A stretch of 64,000 bases of DNA, from positions 75,690,123 through 75,754,122 of the forward strand of contig OY720636.1 in assembly GCA_963169105.1 (NCBI GenBank), in the 5' to 3' direction. The notes beneath the pieces were generated by a model. It did not search any database and was not told the DNA's origin. It saw nothing but the letters and a program-made list of their open reading frames with translations. Below, piece after piece: positions 47,061-59,080 of the stretch. The position numbers and the translations under genes were made by a program. Source of the stretch: Ceriagrion tenellum (lineage: Eukaryota > Arthropoda > Insecta > Odonata > Coenagrionidae). The first letter of the stretch is position 1; the number at the start of each line of letters is the position of its first letter.

Positions 47061-50000
47061 CTTTTATACTTTTTTTCCACCCGAACGCCATTAAAGTTTA
47101 TTTTAATTAAAACAGCTCTTCGAAAATGCTGTTTCTCTTGATTGATGATTTTTAGTTTTGAGAGTTAGGGTGAGTAATTCCAGCTTAGTTGGCAAGACCT
47201 GGTGTGCATTTTTTGTGCACCATTATTCATCGCTAAAAATACAGAAATTTGTGTATAATGTAATGATAATGATCTATGGTTTCTCATTATGATGCCTATT
47301 CCTCATGGTAAAACTATATTCAAAATATTTTAGAAAATAAGTTTTTGGAATTGGTAATTTTGAATAACTCTACCAGCATGCCGTAATGATTAACCGTTGC
47401 TGTGAAGTATAGTTTCATGGAGCAAGATATAATTCCATTAAATTGTTTACAAAATGTTTTTGAGGAACTTTTTCGGGAAAATTTAACCATGAGTCTCAGA
47501 CTTGAGAGTATATCTTAGAATATGCTTCTTTGATATTCTTAATCATACTTTAGATATTTCATCGATTTCACCGATTTTGTATTAAAAAAAGCAGTTGGTA
47601 AGCTATTAAAACCCGTGGAAAAAAGTGCCCTTAATACGAAAATACATGCAGGATTTCCGATTCCAATCTGTGGAGAAGTCGAACACTTATCATTTCCAGC
47701 AACCCCTTCATGAGCATATGACCCTCCCGAGGTATAAGGATTAGTATGATAAATACATTAACAAGAGTGGGTGAAGGGTATCATAACCCAGCAAATGTAC
47801 AAGGAGAAGTATCTTCCTGTCTTCCTTCGATGGATCCGTTGAATCTCGTTCCCTTGCGTTCAATATTGAGTCTCTTGAGTTTTCGGGCGGCAGCAGACTG
47901 AGGGGGTGAAGGAAGTATTTTCTTTTCCTCGGGGGGAGGGCTGTGCTTTTGGTGGAGACGTGGGAGGCAGAGAAAGGCACCCAGCAAAGGGGTCTATTGG
48001 GCGAGGAAATGATCTAAAGCCGCCCGGCTGGAAAGAAGATAAAAGAATGACAAACTTTCCTGCCAAAGAAATACTTAATGATGTCCTCGATCATCGCTGT
48101 CATCACCTTATTAAGCGCCATGCCGTGTGATGAGAGTTAGTGAAATTCGGCGATGGAAGGGGGCTCCTTTGAACTCTTCGCATCTGCGCTGGAGGTAGGA
48201 AAGGGGATGAAGAATGATGAGTTAAGAGGTGGAGGGGAGTGGGAGATCGTACTTTGCCGAAAAAACGCTCTATTCATTCCCTTTTCGTTGAAAGGCAATC
48301 TAACGGTCGCGACAAGGTAGTTAGGATGAGAGTGAGGCTGTAAAATTGAAATAATTTCGTATAAAACTGAGGCGATGGTGCCTTCTCATATCATACTTCG
48401 GGAAGGGAAAAATCTCTACTTTATTTGGTAAAGTTTCAGGTTGGATAATATTTTATTTTTTCAGCAGCGATTAAGCGAAAAATGTTTATCTGAAATCAAA
48501 CTGTGATTAGGAAGTTGAGACGTATAAATATTTGTCGTCAACGTTTGTTTCGTGACACTTTCATCGCTGTATCATATAGTTTTCTGAATTTGTTTGAAAG
48601 CCTTTATTTCTGTTTAGTTAATCATTCATTCTAGTGATTCTGAAACTCCGTGGTCGATGAAAATGTTTTATGCTTAAGCTTTTATTATTACTCGTTGAGC
48701 CCTCATCAACGAAAGGAAATAATGTGCTTCTCTACTATACATATTGTCTGCTTATCATTATTCTAAACCCTTAGCTGACTCCCAAGTGCAGTTGTAAGAA
48801 AATATTTCTTTGTTTTCCTCGAATTTTTTTGGGATTACGACCGTCTGAACCAACAAAGTGAGAATGAAAACTATGAGTTTCCTGACACTCATGTATTATT
48901 TCTTTAAGTAAGAATTCTTTGGACAAAATGTTAAGGACGGTGCAGGTACACCGTAAGGATAATCTGAAAATGTTAGCAACATTACAAAAGTAACTACGAT
49001 GTATACATCAGAACCAGTATTTGGTGATACGAGATTCGTATTACAAAACTGACTGATAACTATTGAATTCGAGAATTCCGATTTACTAGTTGCCATCGTA
49101 GCGAACTCATAATTTTGAGCGGTAGCAAAAATGGAGACGCAATGCTGGTGAAATTTTTAATGGGATTGCATCCAAAGTAAATCTTGATACAAAAGCGGAA
49201 ACATGTACGCAAAAAAATAATAATCCTTGCCAGGTGGACCATGCGAAATTCTGTGAGTTTATCCCATCTATTTGTGAAATTTTTGATCTACCGTTGAATA
49301 GAATTTTTGGACAATAATTGAGATGCCATGCGGACGACTTGATCGCTATTAATGGCGTGACAGCTCTTCTAAAATTAACCTCGGCAAAAAATACTTGGAC
49401 CCTTTTATGTCGTCGATTTGACATGTCTTTTATCATTCTACCTCAACCATCAACTGACGAGGTTATACCTGAGGCTGGAGACTCCTGTCTTATCGAAAGG
49501 TCCCCTCTGACGGGACATAGAGATCAAATCCATATTGAATGACGATACCCTAATCCCAGTTTTTAAGTTTCTCGTGGAGAGTTTTTTTCCGGTGCTCAGA
49601 AAAAAAATTACAGAATGAGCAGGAGTCCTTAATTTGCTCTGATGGTTATTAAAAGTTATTCAACATTTGGATCTAAGAATTTTCTTTGCGAGTTCACATT
49701 TTTCTTTCTCTTGAAACAAACAAAACAAGATTTGCTGAGCTTTGATTTGAGATGTATGCATTGCACGTAAGTTTATGTCGCACTCATTCGTCCGTGACAG
49801 GCGCTGGTGAAAATGGTCGTTTTCCGTGATTTAGACAATTCTTCCAGTCCACCTTGCAATGTACGAATGCCATACGCCTAATAACTTAGAGGCAGACTCA
49901 ACTCTGGCATCATTAGTAAAAAAAATCTTACATTATATATTGTGATTATTATGCTTCGGTAAGCGTAAATTTTTAACTAATCGTTGGCGCATCGGCAAAT

Positions 50001-52401
50001 CGTACACACTTTTTTTTCGGTCAAAGGTATTTTTCGTCTTCAAAGAAGCCCAATCTGGAAATATAAAGAAGGTTTTGTACAAGTCAGGGAAACACCTCCT
50101 TTGTATAGCCCTTAAAAACAGCTTTGCTCGAAGCTTCTGTCCCTTCACGATGGATGTAATCAGATGTACATATTGAGCGTTAATACTTTCAGAAAAATAA
50201 GTTAAAAATTTAAGCTGGTTGAACCTTAAGTAGGAACTCCATTAGAGGATAGCTGAGCATGTTACCTAATATGCGGTTTCTTCCAGTTATCACCGTCTGA
50301 AAATTTTTAGGTGCCCAAAGTAATTACGCAATATTGATTTCTGTTATACTCGTGGCCATTACTTGTATAATTCCTAATCAGAATCCCTGAATCCAAATAC
50401 ACATTACATATGAGTCGCTCTTGGCAACGGTCGATGTGCAGAGAATATATAGGTATAGTTTGGGACGTAGTGTGGGAATTTTTCTGCACATTGTCTCAAC
50501 GTCAACTTTTGCTGAGGTCGCAGATCCTGTAGTTTTCCGAGTGCTTACAAAAAATTGTGTCGAAAATAAGAAAAACTAGAATAAAGAGACAACGCTTTTG
50601 TTCCTATAAGTATTTAGGTTTGGTTAAGTACAGTATCCGTACGGACAACGTAACTCCTCTGGGAAAATTGTCTAAGTGGTATATGTCACCCAGTTCCCTT
50701 GAAATACTGCAGTAATGAAAGAACTGTTGTAGCAAATTATTATATTTCCGTTTCAAGTGCCAGAAAGACGCGGAAGTGATTTGTCCCTGTTGCGGTGGCC
50801 TGGTATTGGCTTAAGCGAAGGAAGGCGTTAAGTTTTTGTTCTTACTATATTATTTGCCTGTTATTCGTTTATTCAAAGTAATGTTAAATGATTTGTAGGA
50901 TTATAGAATGCTTGTCAAAACGTTGTCAACAGTTATTTTTTTAGTGATGGGTAGGGAATTTAAGTTCATGAAGGGATATAGAATGTTGAGTGGGAAATAT
51001 TGGTTAACATCGCAGTTGTGACTATGCCCAATGATTGAATGTTTATATCATCATCTCTTACCAGCCTCCGAGATTTCGCTGTGTCGGACCGGCCATCTCT
51101 TTTATGACACGGACGTCTATTATGATGTTGATTATGGATGGAATGAGTACTATGAAAGAGCGAATTTGATGTTGTAGACAAAAAAGATAAAGTTGAAGAA
51201 ATAATATTTAAGCTTGTTAATATTGTTTTTTGCACGTTTTTTAAAATGATGATAGGGTGACAAGTCTGTACACTATAATTGTACGATATGTGGAATGAGG
51301 AGCTGTATAAGCTTAGAGAGGAAAAAGGAAACTTGTTTCATGCTTTGTAAATCGTGAAGAGAACAGTGGTGAGGAGCCTATCATTTTAAGAATATGAAAT
51401 TCTCTAGTCTGGCATGAAATATTCTGCAGTATGCAAAATAAACCATTTTTCCATGGCAGTACTACGCATTTGTATTTTTATATCGTGTTTTACTATCGTT
51501 AATACAGTGCCGTGTGTGAGATTATGAAAATAGCTCAGGACGCAAGCGAGTTCGGGAAGTGCCCTCCTCTTAGTATTTCAAATAGTCACTAATACATACG
51601 TGCCAGCCGTTTATTATTATGATTCTATGATGATGAGGACGTTGATGTGTGAGTGCTGTTAGACTTATGTCTCTAGCCTAGCGCCTCACTCTGTATTCTC
51701 GCGCAGTGTACTTGACTGAAGAATTTCTGGAAGTATTCACTGATATTTAGCAAAGATTCATGGACTGAGTTACCTTGAGGGAGGTAAGTATTTAAGCTGG
51801 CAGTTGCGTGAGAGGAAGGTTATCAAAACAGCTCTCTGAACCCAGTGCTTGCCTGCTACGCTGTTGAATTTACTTGGCGTTTGCGTGTCTTTCTGGCTAC
51901 CACGAACTACCGTTTTCTTGTTTATCTTTTTGCTCTCTCAGGTCAATAATACAAAATAGTACGCCTTAATCACTTAGAGTACACCGAGCTCAACCTATTT
52001 TTTGTCCTGTTGTTCTTCTGTCATCGCTTGGATGGCACCTCAAAAAACGTTTTTGGGGTAAGTATATCGTCAGCGCTGTTTTGATGTGTAAGGCTATTTT
52101 TCATGAAATGCTTGTCAAAGCTTGAGTCAAACCAGGGGAAGTTCATCGAGTGCTGGTAAGAAAAGTGTCGATTTTTCCTCAGAGAAAGTCGGTGGTTGGC
52201 AGATAATGGATGTCAATTATGGCCAAATTTTAACCGCCTCTGGGCCTACCGTGATTCTTTCTTGTGTTGTGAGTTCTTTGCGGATCCACGCAATAAAAGC
52301 TAGTTGGATCTTAAGGTTGACAACTTCTCGCGTGCAACTACCAATCGCATGGTTTGTCCTCTACGAATACATCTAAACGACTCGTAAGTCGCAATCCTCA
52401 C

Positions 52402-52867
52402 CTAGGAACTCCGCGGAGGACGGTGGAAAGGCATGGGACGCGGCTGCGGCAGCGGCGGCCGCCGCCAGCTGTCCCGCGGCCGCTAGGTGAAACGGGTGCT
52501 GCTGATGCGGGGGCGCCTGGGCGTGGTGCGGCTGCTGCTGCTGCTGGTGGAGGTGCTGCTGCTGCTGGAATGACTGGTGCTGTAGAACCCTCGCGGCAGA
52601 TCCCACGGGGCTACCTCCGTCAGGACATCTCCTCGGAGCCAGGATGCTGTCGATGGTGAAGAGGGAGTGTGGCGGGAGGGAAGATGAGGGCCCAGGAGGA
52701 GGGCCCTTGGGTGGCGGGGCCCTTGCAGATGCCTCCCGGAGGACGTGGTGGTGGGCCGCCAGGGCGAGTGACGAGGGCGACGGGGACCCGCGGACCGAGT
52801 CCTCCGGCGTTCGGATTGGCGGCGGTGAGGAGGACAGCGGCGGCGGTGGCGATTCCGTCTCTACCAT
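52402..52867 (-). CDS. Gsc: Goosecoid homeobox protein, exon 1 (N-terminus with eh1/GEH repressor motif)
   Basis: Encodes residues 1-155 plus the first base of codon 156. The ATG at 52865-52867 has a strong context (AAGATGG), and an in-frame TAG lies eight codons upstream (52889-52891), so this start is well fixed unless an upstream exon is spliced in. Residues 1-68 are Pro/Ser-rich. Residues 69-77 read LFTIDSILA, the eh1/GEH motif that in Goosecoid proteins recruits the Groucho/TLE co-repressor; vertebrate GSC has MFSIDNILA near its start. Residues 96-126 are Gln/His-rich, residues 134-143 are Ala-rich, and the exon ends near SSAEFL. The donor is CTAG|GTGAGG, phase 1. It joins in frame to exon 2 at 8662, where the split codon becomes Ala. 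The expected product is a nuclear sequence-specific repressor. The motif and splice phases are seen directly; Groucho binding is family knowledge; the 43.7-kb junction is inferred. Confidence 0.9.
52637..52663 (-). other. Gsc: eh1/GEH repression motif within Gsc exon 1
   Basis: Encodes LFTIDSILA (residues 69-77), preceded by PPHS and followed by PRR. It fits the eh1 pattern of an aromatic residue, a spacer, then I-x-x-I-L. This motif and the homeodomain in exon 2 together identify the gene. In family members it mediates repression through Groucho/TLE; here that is inferred from sequence only. Confidence 0.9.
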
Positions 52868-53274
52868 CTTCGTGGAGGGCCCCTCCAGCTATTCGGGGGG
52901 GCCGCGGAAGGATTGCGGGATGCGGGACTCTGTATTAACCGCAAGATTGTGTCCTCAGGAGACCCCGAAGTGCTCCTCTGAACCCTTGTTGGAAAAGGTT
53001 CCCGAGACACGGCACGCACTAGCACGCGTAGAAAAGGGTGGTGTGCGAGTGGGGGATACACACGGAATTCTCGTTATGTCCGTCTTCAAACGTCCGTTTG
53101 TCCTCCCTCTGCCCTCTTCAGACTCCTCTCTCTCTCCGCCTTTGTTGGCGCGGAGACTGCTTGGTTCGTCTAAAATTTAGGTTCTGTGCAGGGGGGCGGC
53201 GTGACCGTGTAGTTCCACACGAGAGGGAAGCAGGTTTCCCGGAGTGGAACGAACAAGGGGTGTTGTGTGGGTGC

Positions 53275-53390
53275 GGGGGCGGGTATGAAGCCACGCCCAC
53301 TCGTTTAGGCTGGGTGGGCGGGATCGAGGGTCAATGGGGCGGGCCATTGTCAATATGGGCGGGGCGTGAGGGAAAAGAGGCGGGGCTCTG
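53275..53390. promoter_or_regulatory. Cluster of GC boxes upstream of Gsc exon 1
   Basis: About 400-520 bp upstream of the Gsc start codon. GGGCGG-type boxes occur repeatedly (around 53275, 53316, 53336, 53358 and 53380), along with CCACGCCCA at 53291-53299. The segment 53332-53349 reads CAATGGGGCGGGCCATTG, so one GC box sits between inverted CAATGG and CCATTG arms. Such clusters bind Sp/KLF and NF-Y type factors in other systems; binding here is inference. The whole 52.4-53.7 kb interval is much richer in G+C and CpG than the surrounding AT-rich DNA, partly because exon 1 is GC-rich. Confidence 0.4.
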
Positions 53391-53647
53391 GGCTCCTGAC
53401 TACCCCCCTCCCCTTGGCTAGGAGGTGAGCGGGAGTTTGTCGGGAGAGGAGTGACGAAAGGGGGAAGGCTCGAGTTGAGTGGAGTGGAAAGGGAATGATT
53501 TGCATGACGGGGAACGCGGAGGATGTCTGCCGGGGAAGGGGAGAGGAGTGGCGATATACAAGCCAGGGATGGGGAAGGCAAGCGGAATGGAATGGGTTTC
53601 GTTGTCGCGGAGGAGGGGTGGTTGGGTGAAGATACGAAAATTGGAAT

Positions 53648-53656
53648 GATATATAG
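53648..53656 (-). promoter_or_regulatory. Possible TATA element for Gsc
   Basis: The minus strand reads CTATATATC in the G/C-rich upstream region, about 780 bp before the start codon. A transcription start would be expected near 53620, giving a long 5' leader, but I see no clear initiator there. A TATA-like string in AT-rich DNA is weak evidence on its own. Confidence 0.2.
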
Positions 53657-55889
53657 TGTGCATAGAAGCAGGAACTGGGGAACAAAGCGGAGGCTGACTC
53701 GCAGCAAAGCGATCTAATTTTTGACTTGAGTGTAAGACGATTATTCTAGTCGCTCAGCGATCCATCTGCCTCATCTTGTGCGTCATATATTTTCTCTCTA
53801 CAAGACCTTAGGGCTCAGTGTTATATCTTACTCTCTCTACCCTTAGTAAGCGAATAATTTACTTTAATATAATGTTAGTTGACAGTTGGAGTTACGTAAA
53901 TAAAAATGGTATTACATTCCGGCGCTTGTTAGGTAGACGAAATTTACTTGAGGGTATCCTTGACCACGAACATGCAGAGAAAATGTTGAACCAGGAATTT
54001 AATTGCTGTGCCAACGGTAAAAGTGAAGAGTTTGGTAGCAGTGGTTGTCGCAATGTGTGTGGTGCCTTACTAGTAGGCTGCTGCGTTTTTGCCTTAGTCA
54101 TTTACCTAGTAGCGAACAATCTTCAATGTATATTTCATTTAAGATTGTATTACCTAGGTGAAATTGACTGAGAGCGTTCTCCAATGGCTATTTATCATCG
54201 TTATTCGTTGAAGGCCATTGAGATATAGCTTTGGCAATTGAAATATGGCGGCCATAAGCCAAGTATTCAAAGATATAGTCAAAGGGAACCCCACGAAAAG
54301 TTTTTGCGGGGGTTATTTGTTTAACCCCGATAGATGATAAATAAATAGTCAGTATCATCCAATAAAACAATAAAATTTAATTGAATCGATTCAAGGCGAT
54401 TATGCTGCATACATCATTGCATTTCTGGTGCCGGAAACTCTTATGACAGAATTCTTTTGCATTATCTTTGCTTGATTTGAACTTTTAAATGAGTTTTACC
54501 GATTGCGGATTAACTGTGGAAACTTTTCACCGATTTTTCTACACACCTTAAGCACGCAAATTCGTTTTAATATGATAGTCATGCGGGTTAAGCCTACTGT
54601 ATTGGTATCCCCGATTGGAATCTGTGACCATTCTTGTAAGTGAATGTTTCGCTTTCTGTTTGCTCAAAAGCACTGTTTTTTCCTTAAAAAAAGTTGGTAG
54701 TGTATGATACATTCCGTATTCTGGTAAACTTTATATTGTTCATTTTAGCGTTTTACAAATACTTACTGTACATTAAGTTTATTACAATAGTCAAATCGTT
54801 TAGAATATCAAACGCATGCCAGGATAAATGGGCTCAGATGTTTTACGATCGCAGTCTTATATTTCAAAATCAATGGAAGCACACTGCCTCATATTTCGAA
54901 GTGATGAACTCTGTATTGGAAAAATGGATGTCATAAAAGGGAGGGAGAGTAAATATACCTGAATTTTAAAGCCTCTACCGGAGGTTATAGAAATATGAGG
55001 ATGATAGAAGGGCAGTTTCTCTCCCTAAATATTCTGGGAGGATCTTAAGCCCTTAAGGGAACGGAAATATACCCTTCGCTTTGAACTTTTCCTTATTATT
55101 CATGCTTTGATTTTCCTATTGTAACTTCCTTATCATTTTAGTGATCTCCTTTCAAGGAAATAATGCCACCAAAGTTTAACATTATAACAATACATAAATA
55201 TTCATCGACTCTGTCTTTACTCCGGTGAATATACATTTTTGTCTCTTTAGCTGTCTAGAGGTAGTGCGTCAACGCCTTTCTGTAATCCGAATGCGTCATT
55301 CACTTATACTTTGTTATTCGATTATTTAAAATGAAGTTTTCTTCCGAAACAAGATTGAAGGTTAAAACTACTTTTACTTTTAGATGTTCTTTTTCCCATC
55401 TTGGTGTAGTTTGATACCGGGATGTCTGAACTAACGTCACCGTACAGTCATTTGATGGAATCTTTTTTCAATGTGATTCCGCTGAAGTAGTTTTTCATCT
55501 ATGGATGACCGATTCCCTTGGCGTGGTTGAAAACCTAGAAAACTCCTGGGCAACTCCTTGCGAATCTGAGTGATTCTCCTCGATATGTCTGGGGCTTTTT
55601 GTGGCTGGGTGAACCCGGAGTTAATTTTCAAAGTCACGGGAATAGAATAGGCTTTGAGGGTACCATTCTGTTTCACTTCCAGTTTTTAAATCACTATTTT
55701 GGCAGATTGTTTAAAATTTGCTTTGGATGTACTTATTTTTCTACGCCGTGATGCTTGGTCGTGTTTTCGTTAAATCATCTCAGATGCCTATGAAATTTCT
55801 TTTGCAGAGTTTGAGTTCTTTTATGCTTAAAATAATATACCTACCAGTGGTTACCTGAAGAATGGTCAAAGGTTTTCCCGGCGAACTAT

Positions 55890-56121
55890 GTCGTTGAAGA
55901 TTATTGGGGATTTCCACCGGGTCAGGTTCTCCATTTCTGCCGACGTTTCGATAGACGTGTCGTCCATTATCGTCAGGGTATGACCTGCCCTGAGGATGAT
56001 GGGCGACTGCCCTGACAGACTCAGGGCTCATGCCCTGAGGATGATGGACGACTCGTCTATCGAAACGTCGGCAGAAATGGAGAACCTGACCCGGTGGAAA
56101 TCCCGAATAATCTTCAACGAC
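55890..56121. repeat. Large inverted repeat, ~94-bp arms, each with a hammerhead-like motif
   Basis: Left arm 55890-55983 and right arm 56028-56121 are complementary with only a few mismatches, around a 44-bp loop. The right arm on the plus strand reads CTGAGGAT (56035-56042), a 9-bp stem GATGGACGA-C-TCGTCTATC with one G-T wobble (56043-56061), then GAAACGTC (56062-56069). The left arm carries the same on the minus strand. The loop contains a third partial CTGAGGATGATGGGCGACT. The high arm identity implies a recent origin or gene conversion between arms. Confidence 0.85.
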
Positions 56122-57479
56122 TAGTAGTTACCTATTCAGGGTTAATTTGAGACCTCTATCAATTTTCTGAAGTCGATATTCAAGCAATATTTATTTTCAG
56201 GGCTTCAACCTTAGTGGCCAGCAAAAACTGCCGTTAGATGAAGTGTAATAATTAAAAGGAAATTTTAGGTATATATTTTAAGATGCCTTAACTCCTGCCG
56301 CATGATTTGAACGTTAGGGTCTTTTTCCTGTGTCCTTCTCGTTGAAAGAAAGTGTTTTCTCTGTTCGACCAGAAAAATGTATTTTCTTCTCGCACCTGCA
56401 TCCCTCCCAAGCGAAACCTATTTTTCACCCGGTTTGCCGAGAACAGTAACGCCTTCATCCTAGGGTTGCGACGTATGGGTGGTGAAGTCAAGCGATTCGA
56501 ATGAAGGGGTTTCCGGATGAAGCGGTTTTCTACGGGTGTGGGGTAGAGACCCTAAGGGCACAAGTCTGAGTTAGTCGGAGTTAGATGCGGAGAGATGACT
56601 CCCTAACATTCGACAGCCTAGTGCAGCCAAACCCACGCTTTTCATCTCCTCTGGAACTTTACCGGTGGCAAACTCCCTCATGCCCCCCCACGGAGGCGTA
56701 CCTAACCAAAATGTAAGGTGGTACCAAATCCAAATTTCTGTACAATGTAAACATTGTTGTATTGTATCATTCACTAAATATGTTGTTCAATCGACGAATA
56801 TATATTGCTACGGAATCATTTTTTATCTAAATGAGACAACTGCTGTGTTATGTGATTTGATCTAATGCATTTTGCATTCAGTAATTGTGAAAATTCACCA
56901 GGAAGTCTAAGATATGAAATGGGGTATTCTCTTCATTTTCATTTTCTTTTTTTCTTTAGTAAAGTTCCCTGAGATGTAAAAGTTTTTTTTCTTTGCGTCA
57001 TTCAGTCACTTTTTAGGCTCATGCAGCTGCAATTTTGACTTTTGGAAAAAAATAGTGGAAATTTGCTGACTCTATTAAATAGAGCGTATTCCAATAGTGT
57101 CACATAGTGTGTGAATCATGTTACACGAATAGTAATTTGAATGAGCCACACGAATGTGAGACTGTAACCTAAATATGTGGTTGTACCGCGCTAATGAACG
57201 TATGGTGTTTCTTGAAAATAACATGCAATATCAACCTTATGGTACAACTTAATCATTTTACTACAAATCGATTATTAATCGCAATTATGAATATTTCCTC
57301 ATTTTTAGGAGCGCAATTTTTTAGGAAGTTTTAGCATGATAGTCCTTTTGCTTAAGCGCTTGATTATTACTTCGAAAAGTCGACACGGTTGCTAACGGAT
57401 GGAGATAATTAGGCGTATGTAATTAGTCAAAAAGCTTTGAAGCCTGAGTGAATTAGGTCGTTTTTAGCTGTTTGAGGGT

Positions 57480-59080
57480 AGACTTGAGGATAGACGTTTG
57501 GAGCAACAGGAGTCCAAAAATATTGTAACTCATCGGACTACTTCGTTGGCTCTCCATTCAATGCATGAAATTGGGCATAGATCGGTACTCATGTGCACTT
57601 ACGCGCGCGAACGACGATCAATGGAACAATGTGCGCTCGCGAAACGTCCGGTAACCTCCCGGTTGGAAGGAGTCTGTATATTCATAATTGTAGTGGCCAA
57701 ATATTTTGTGCATAGTCATCAACAAAATCAACACACACTAACTATCGCGGATAAGATTATAGGTTATTTCATTGCGAACCGCACATCAATTCGGCTCTCT
57801 CTCTCTGTTTTGAAGTGGAGTCTCGGCATTATTAAGCAGGTTCTGGGACGATTGGAATGCAAGTTCTCTGGCGCAATGCGAAGTGCGCGGGGCATTAGAG
57901 CGAATGAAAAGCACCATATCTTTCTCGTTTATAGTGTCAATACCGTGTTGGGCACGCGCCATGGTAAATCCCGTCGAGAATATCTTACCCAAAGCGCGCT
58001 ACGCACAGAAGGTCTGTCGTGAGAAAAACACGTAAGAAACATCTGCAGCGCTGCATTAGCATATGCACTCGACATTATTAAGACGAAAGTAGGAGAATCC
58101 ACGGATGAAAAATTGAAAGGGGTATTTTAATTCGCTCTAACTAGGCCACAGTTCAAGTGTTCTGCAAGTAATCGAGACTCAGCACTGGAAGTTTCGATGC
58201 GCGAAATAAACTCAATGCAAGAGAAAATCCCGCCCTTCGTTAAAAATATGCTAAGAACCAATAGAGAGAGTGTAACGCAGATGACGAAAGGACCATTAAT
58301 TAGGAAGCCTCTACTGATTTGAAGGCTTTATTATAGGATAAGATTACTTGAAAAATTAGGATCACGCGAGTATCAGGATGACAATTTTGACTCCACATCA
58401 CATCTCTGGACCTGACCGGAGCGACTAAATTAGAGACATAAACTGCCGAACGAACGACTGCTAAAGATCCTCCTTCCATCGCACCTCTGGTGGCCACAGT
58501 ATTAACGGAGCGGGACATCAAGACGCTCCGTTAACGTGCATACATTTCAATATTCGTCTTTTCTCTTTTCCAGTTTCTTTTCCGCTTTCCCTCACTTCTT
58601 CAGAGCTGGTATCACCAAAATTCCTACCGCACACCCTTGCATCAGCTCAGCAGGGTATGTAGTATGCAAATCTAGAATCTTCGGCTTCCTGATCGCGTCC
58701 TGCCGCCGACATTCCGCCCACGTCCCCATTGTGTCACCGTGATGATCTTCACCACATCTCACGATGACTCTTGCTCCCGTACCCATCTCACTGTCAGCCG
58801 GCGAAGTGAACAAACGTCTCGATTATCCGCGTGAAGGAAGTCATGAGAGCGTCCCCCGTTTTGGGATAATGGAGAATCCGCCTCCATTAACCCAACGACA
58901 CTCCCTCCTCCGTTCCGTCACGTCTTTCCCCATGTATTCTCTCGGCAGGCGTCGCCGACGACAGTTTAATTTCATTTCCATCTTTTCTCACCCTTCTCTC
59001 CCGAGTCCTACATTTCCCCGAGCGGTAAGCGTTTTAATAAATCCCGTAGATATTGGACTCGTACTGGAGTAGGTGGTGGA
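57480..59080. promoter_or_regulatory. GC-richer upstream block; possible distal regulatory region
   Basis: It begins about 4.6 kb upstream of the Gsc start codon. Patches near 57590-57660, 57840-58020 and 58700-58990 are CpG-rich compared with neighbours. The longest open frame (57498-58022, plus) shows no recognisable domain. I cannot separate an enhancer from an unknown exon here. Confidence 0.2.
58502..58534. repeat. Perfect 11-bp inverted repeat
   Basis: TTAACGGAGCG (58502-58512) faces CGCTCCGTTAA (58524-58534) across 11 bases. The arms are perfect and GC-containing, so the hairpin is stable for its size. Confidence 0.85.

Larger units (their letters stand above)
8663..52401 (-). other. 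Gsc: Gsc intron 1 (43,739 bp)
   Basis: Bounded by a GTGAGG donor (52396-52401) and a pyrimidine-rich CAG acceptor ending at 8663, both phase 1. I recognise no nested protein-coding gene on either strand. Open frames of 60-180 codons occur but lack known domains, biased codon use or splice structure. Beyond the repeats and GC-richer blocks listed separately, I see only AT-rich unstructured sequence in these long stretches: 8.7-9.8, 12-13.8, 14-15.6, 16-19, 19.7-24.2, 24.5-27.2, 28.3-31.8, 36.5-38.1, 39.1-40.5, 40.7-43.1, 44.7-45.9 and 47.1-52.1 kb. Such a long intron in a developmental regulator commonly contains cis-regulatory elements; that is inference. Confidence 0.82.

Noticed and set aside
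52644..53180. 178-codon plus-strand frame antisense to exon 1
   Set aside because: Shadow of the GC-rich Gsc exon 1; Gly/Arg-rich composition is the complement of Pro/Ala codons.
53818..54171. 117-codon plus-strand frame with one hydrophobic segment (around GALLVGCCVFALVIYLV)
   Set aside because: Could be a small membrane protein, but there is no family match I know and no supporting promoter or splice signals. Left out of the gene list.
57498..58022. 174-codon plus-strand open frame upstream of Gsc
   Set aside because: No recognisable domain or repeat of hydrophobic pattern. It lies in a GC-richer block where stops are rarer.
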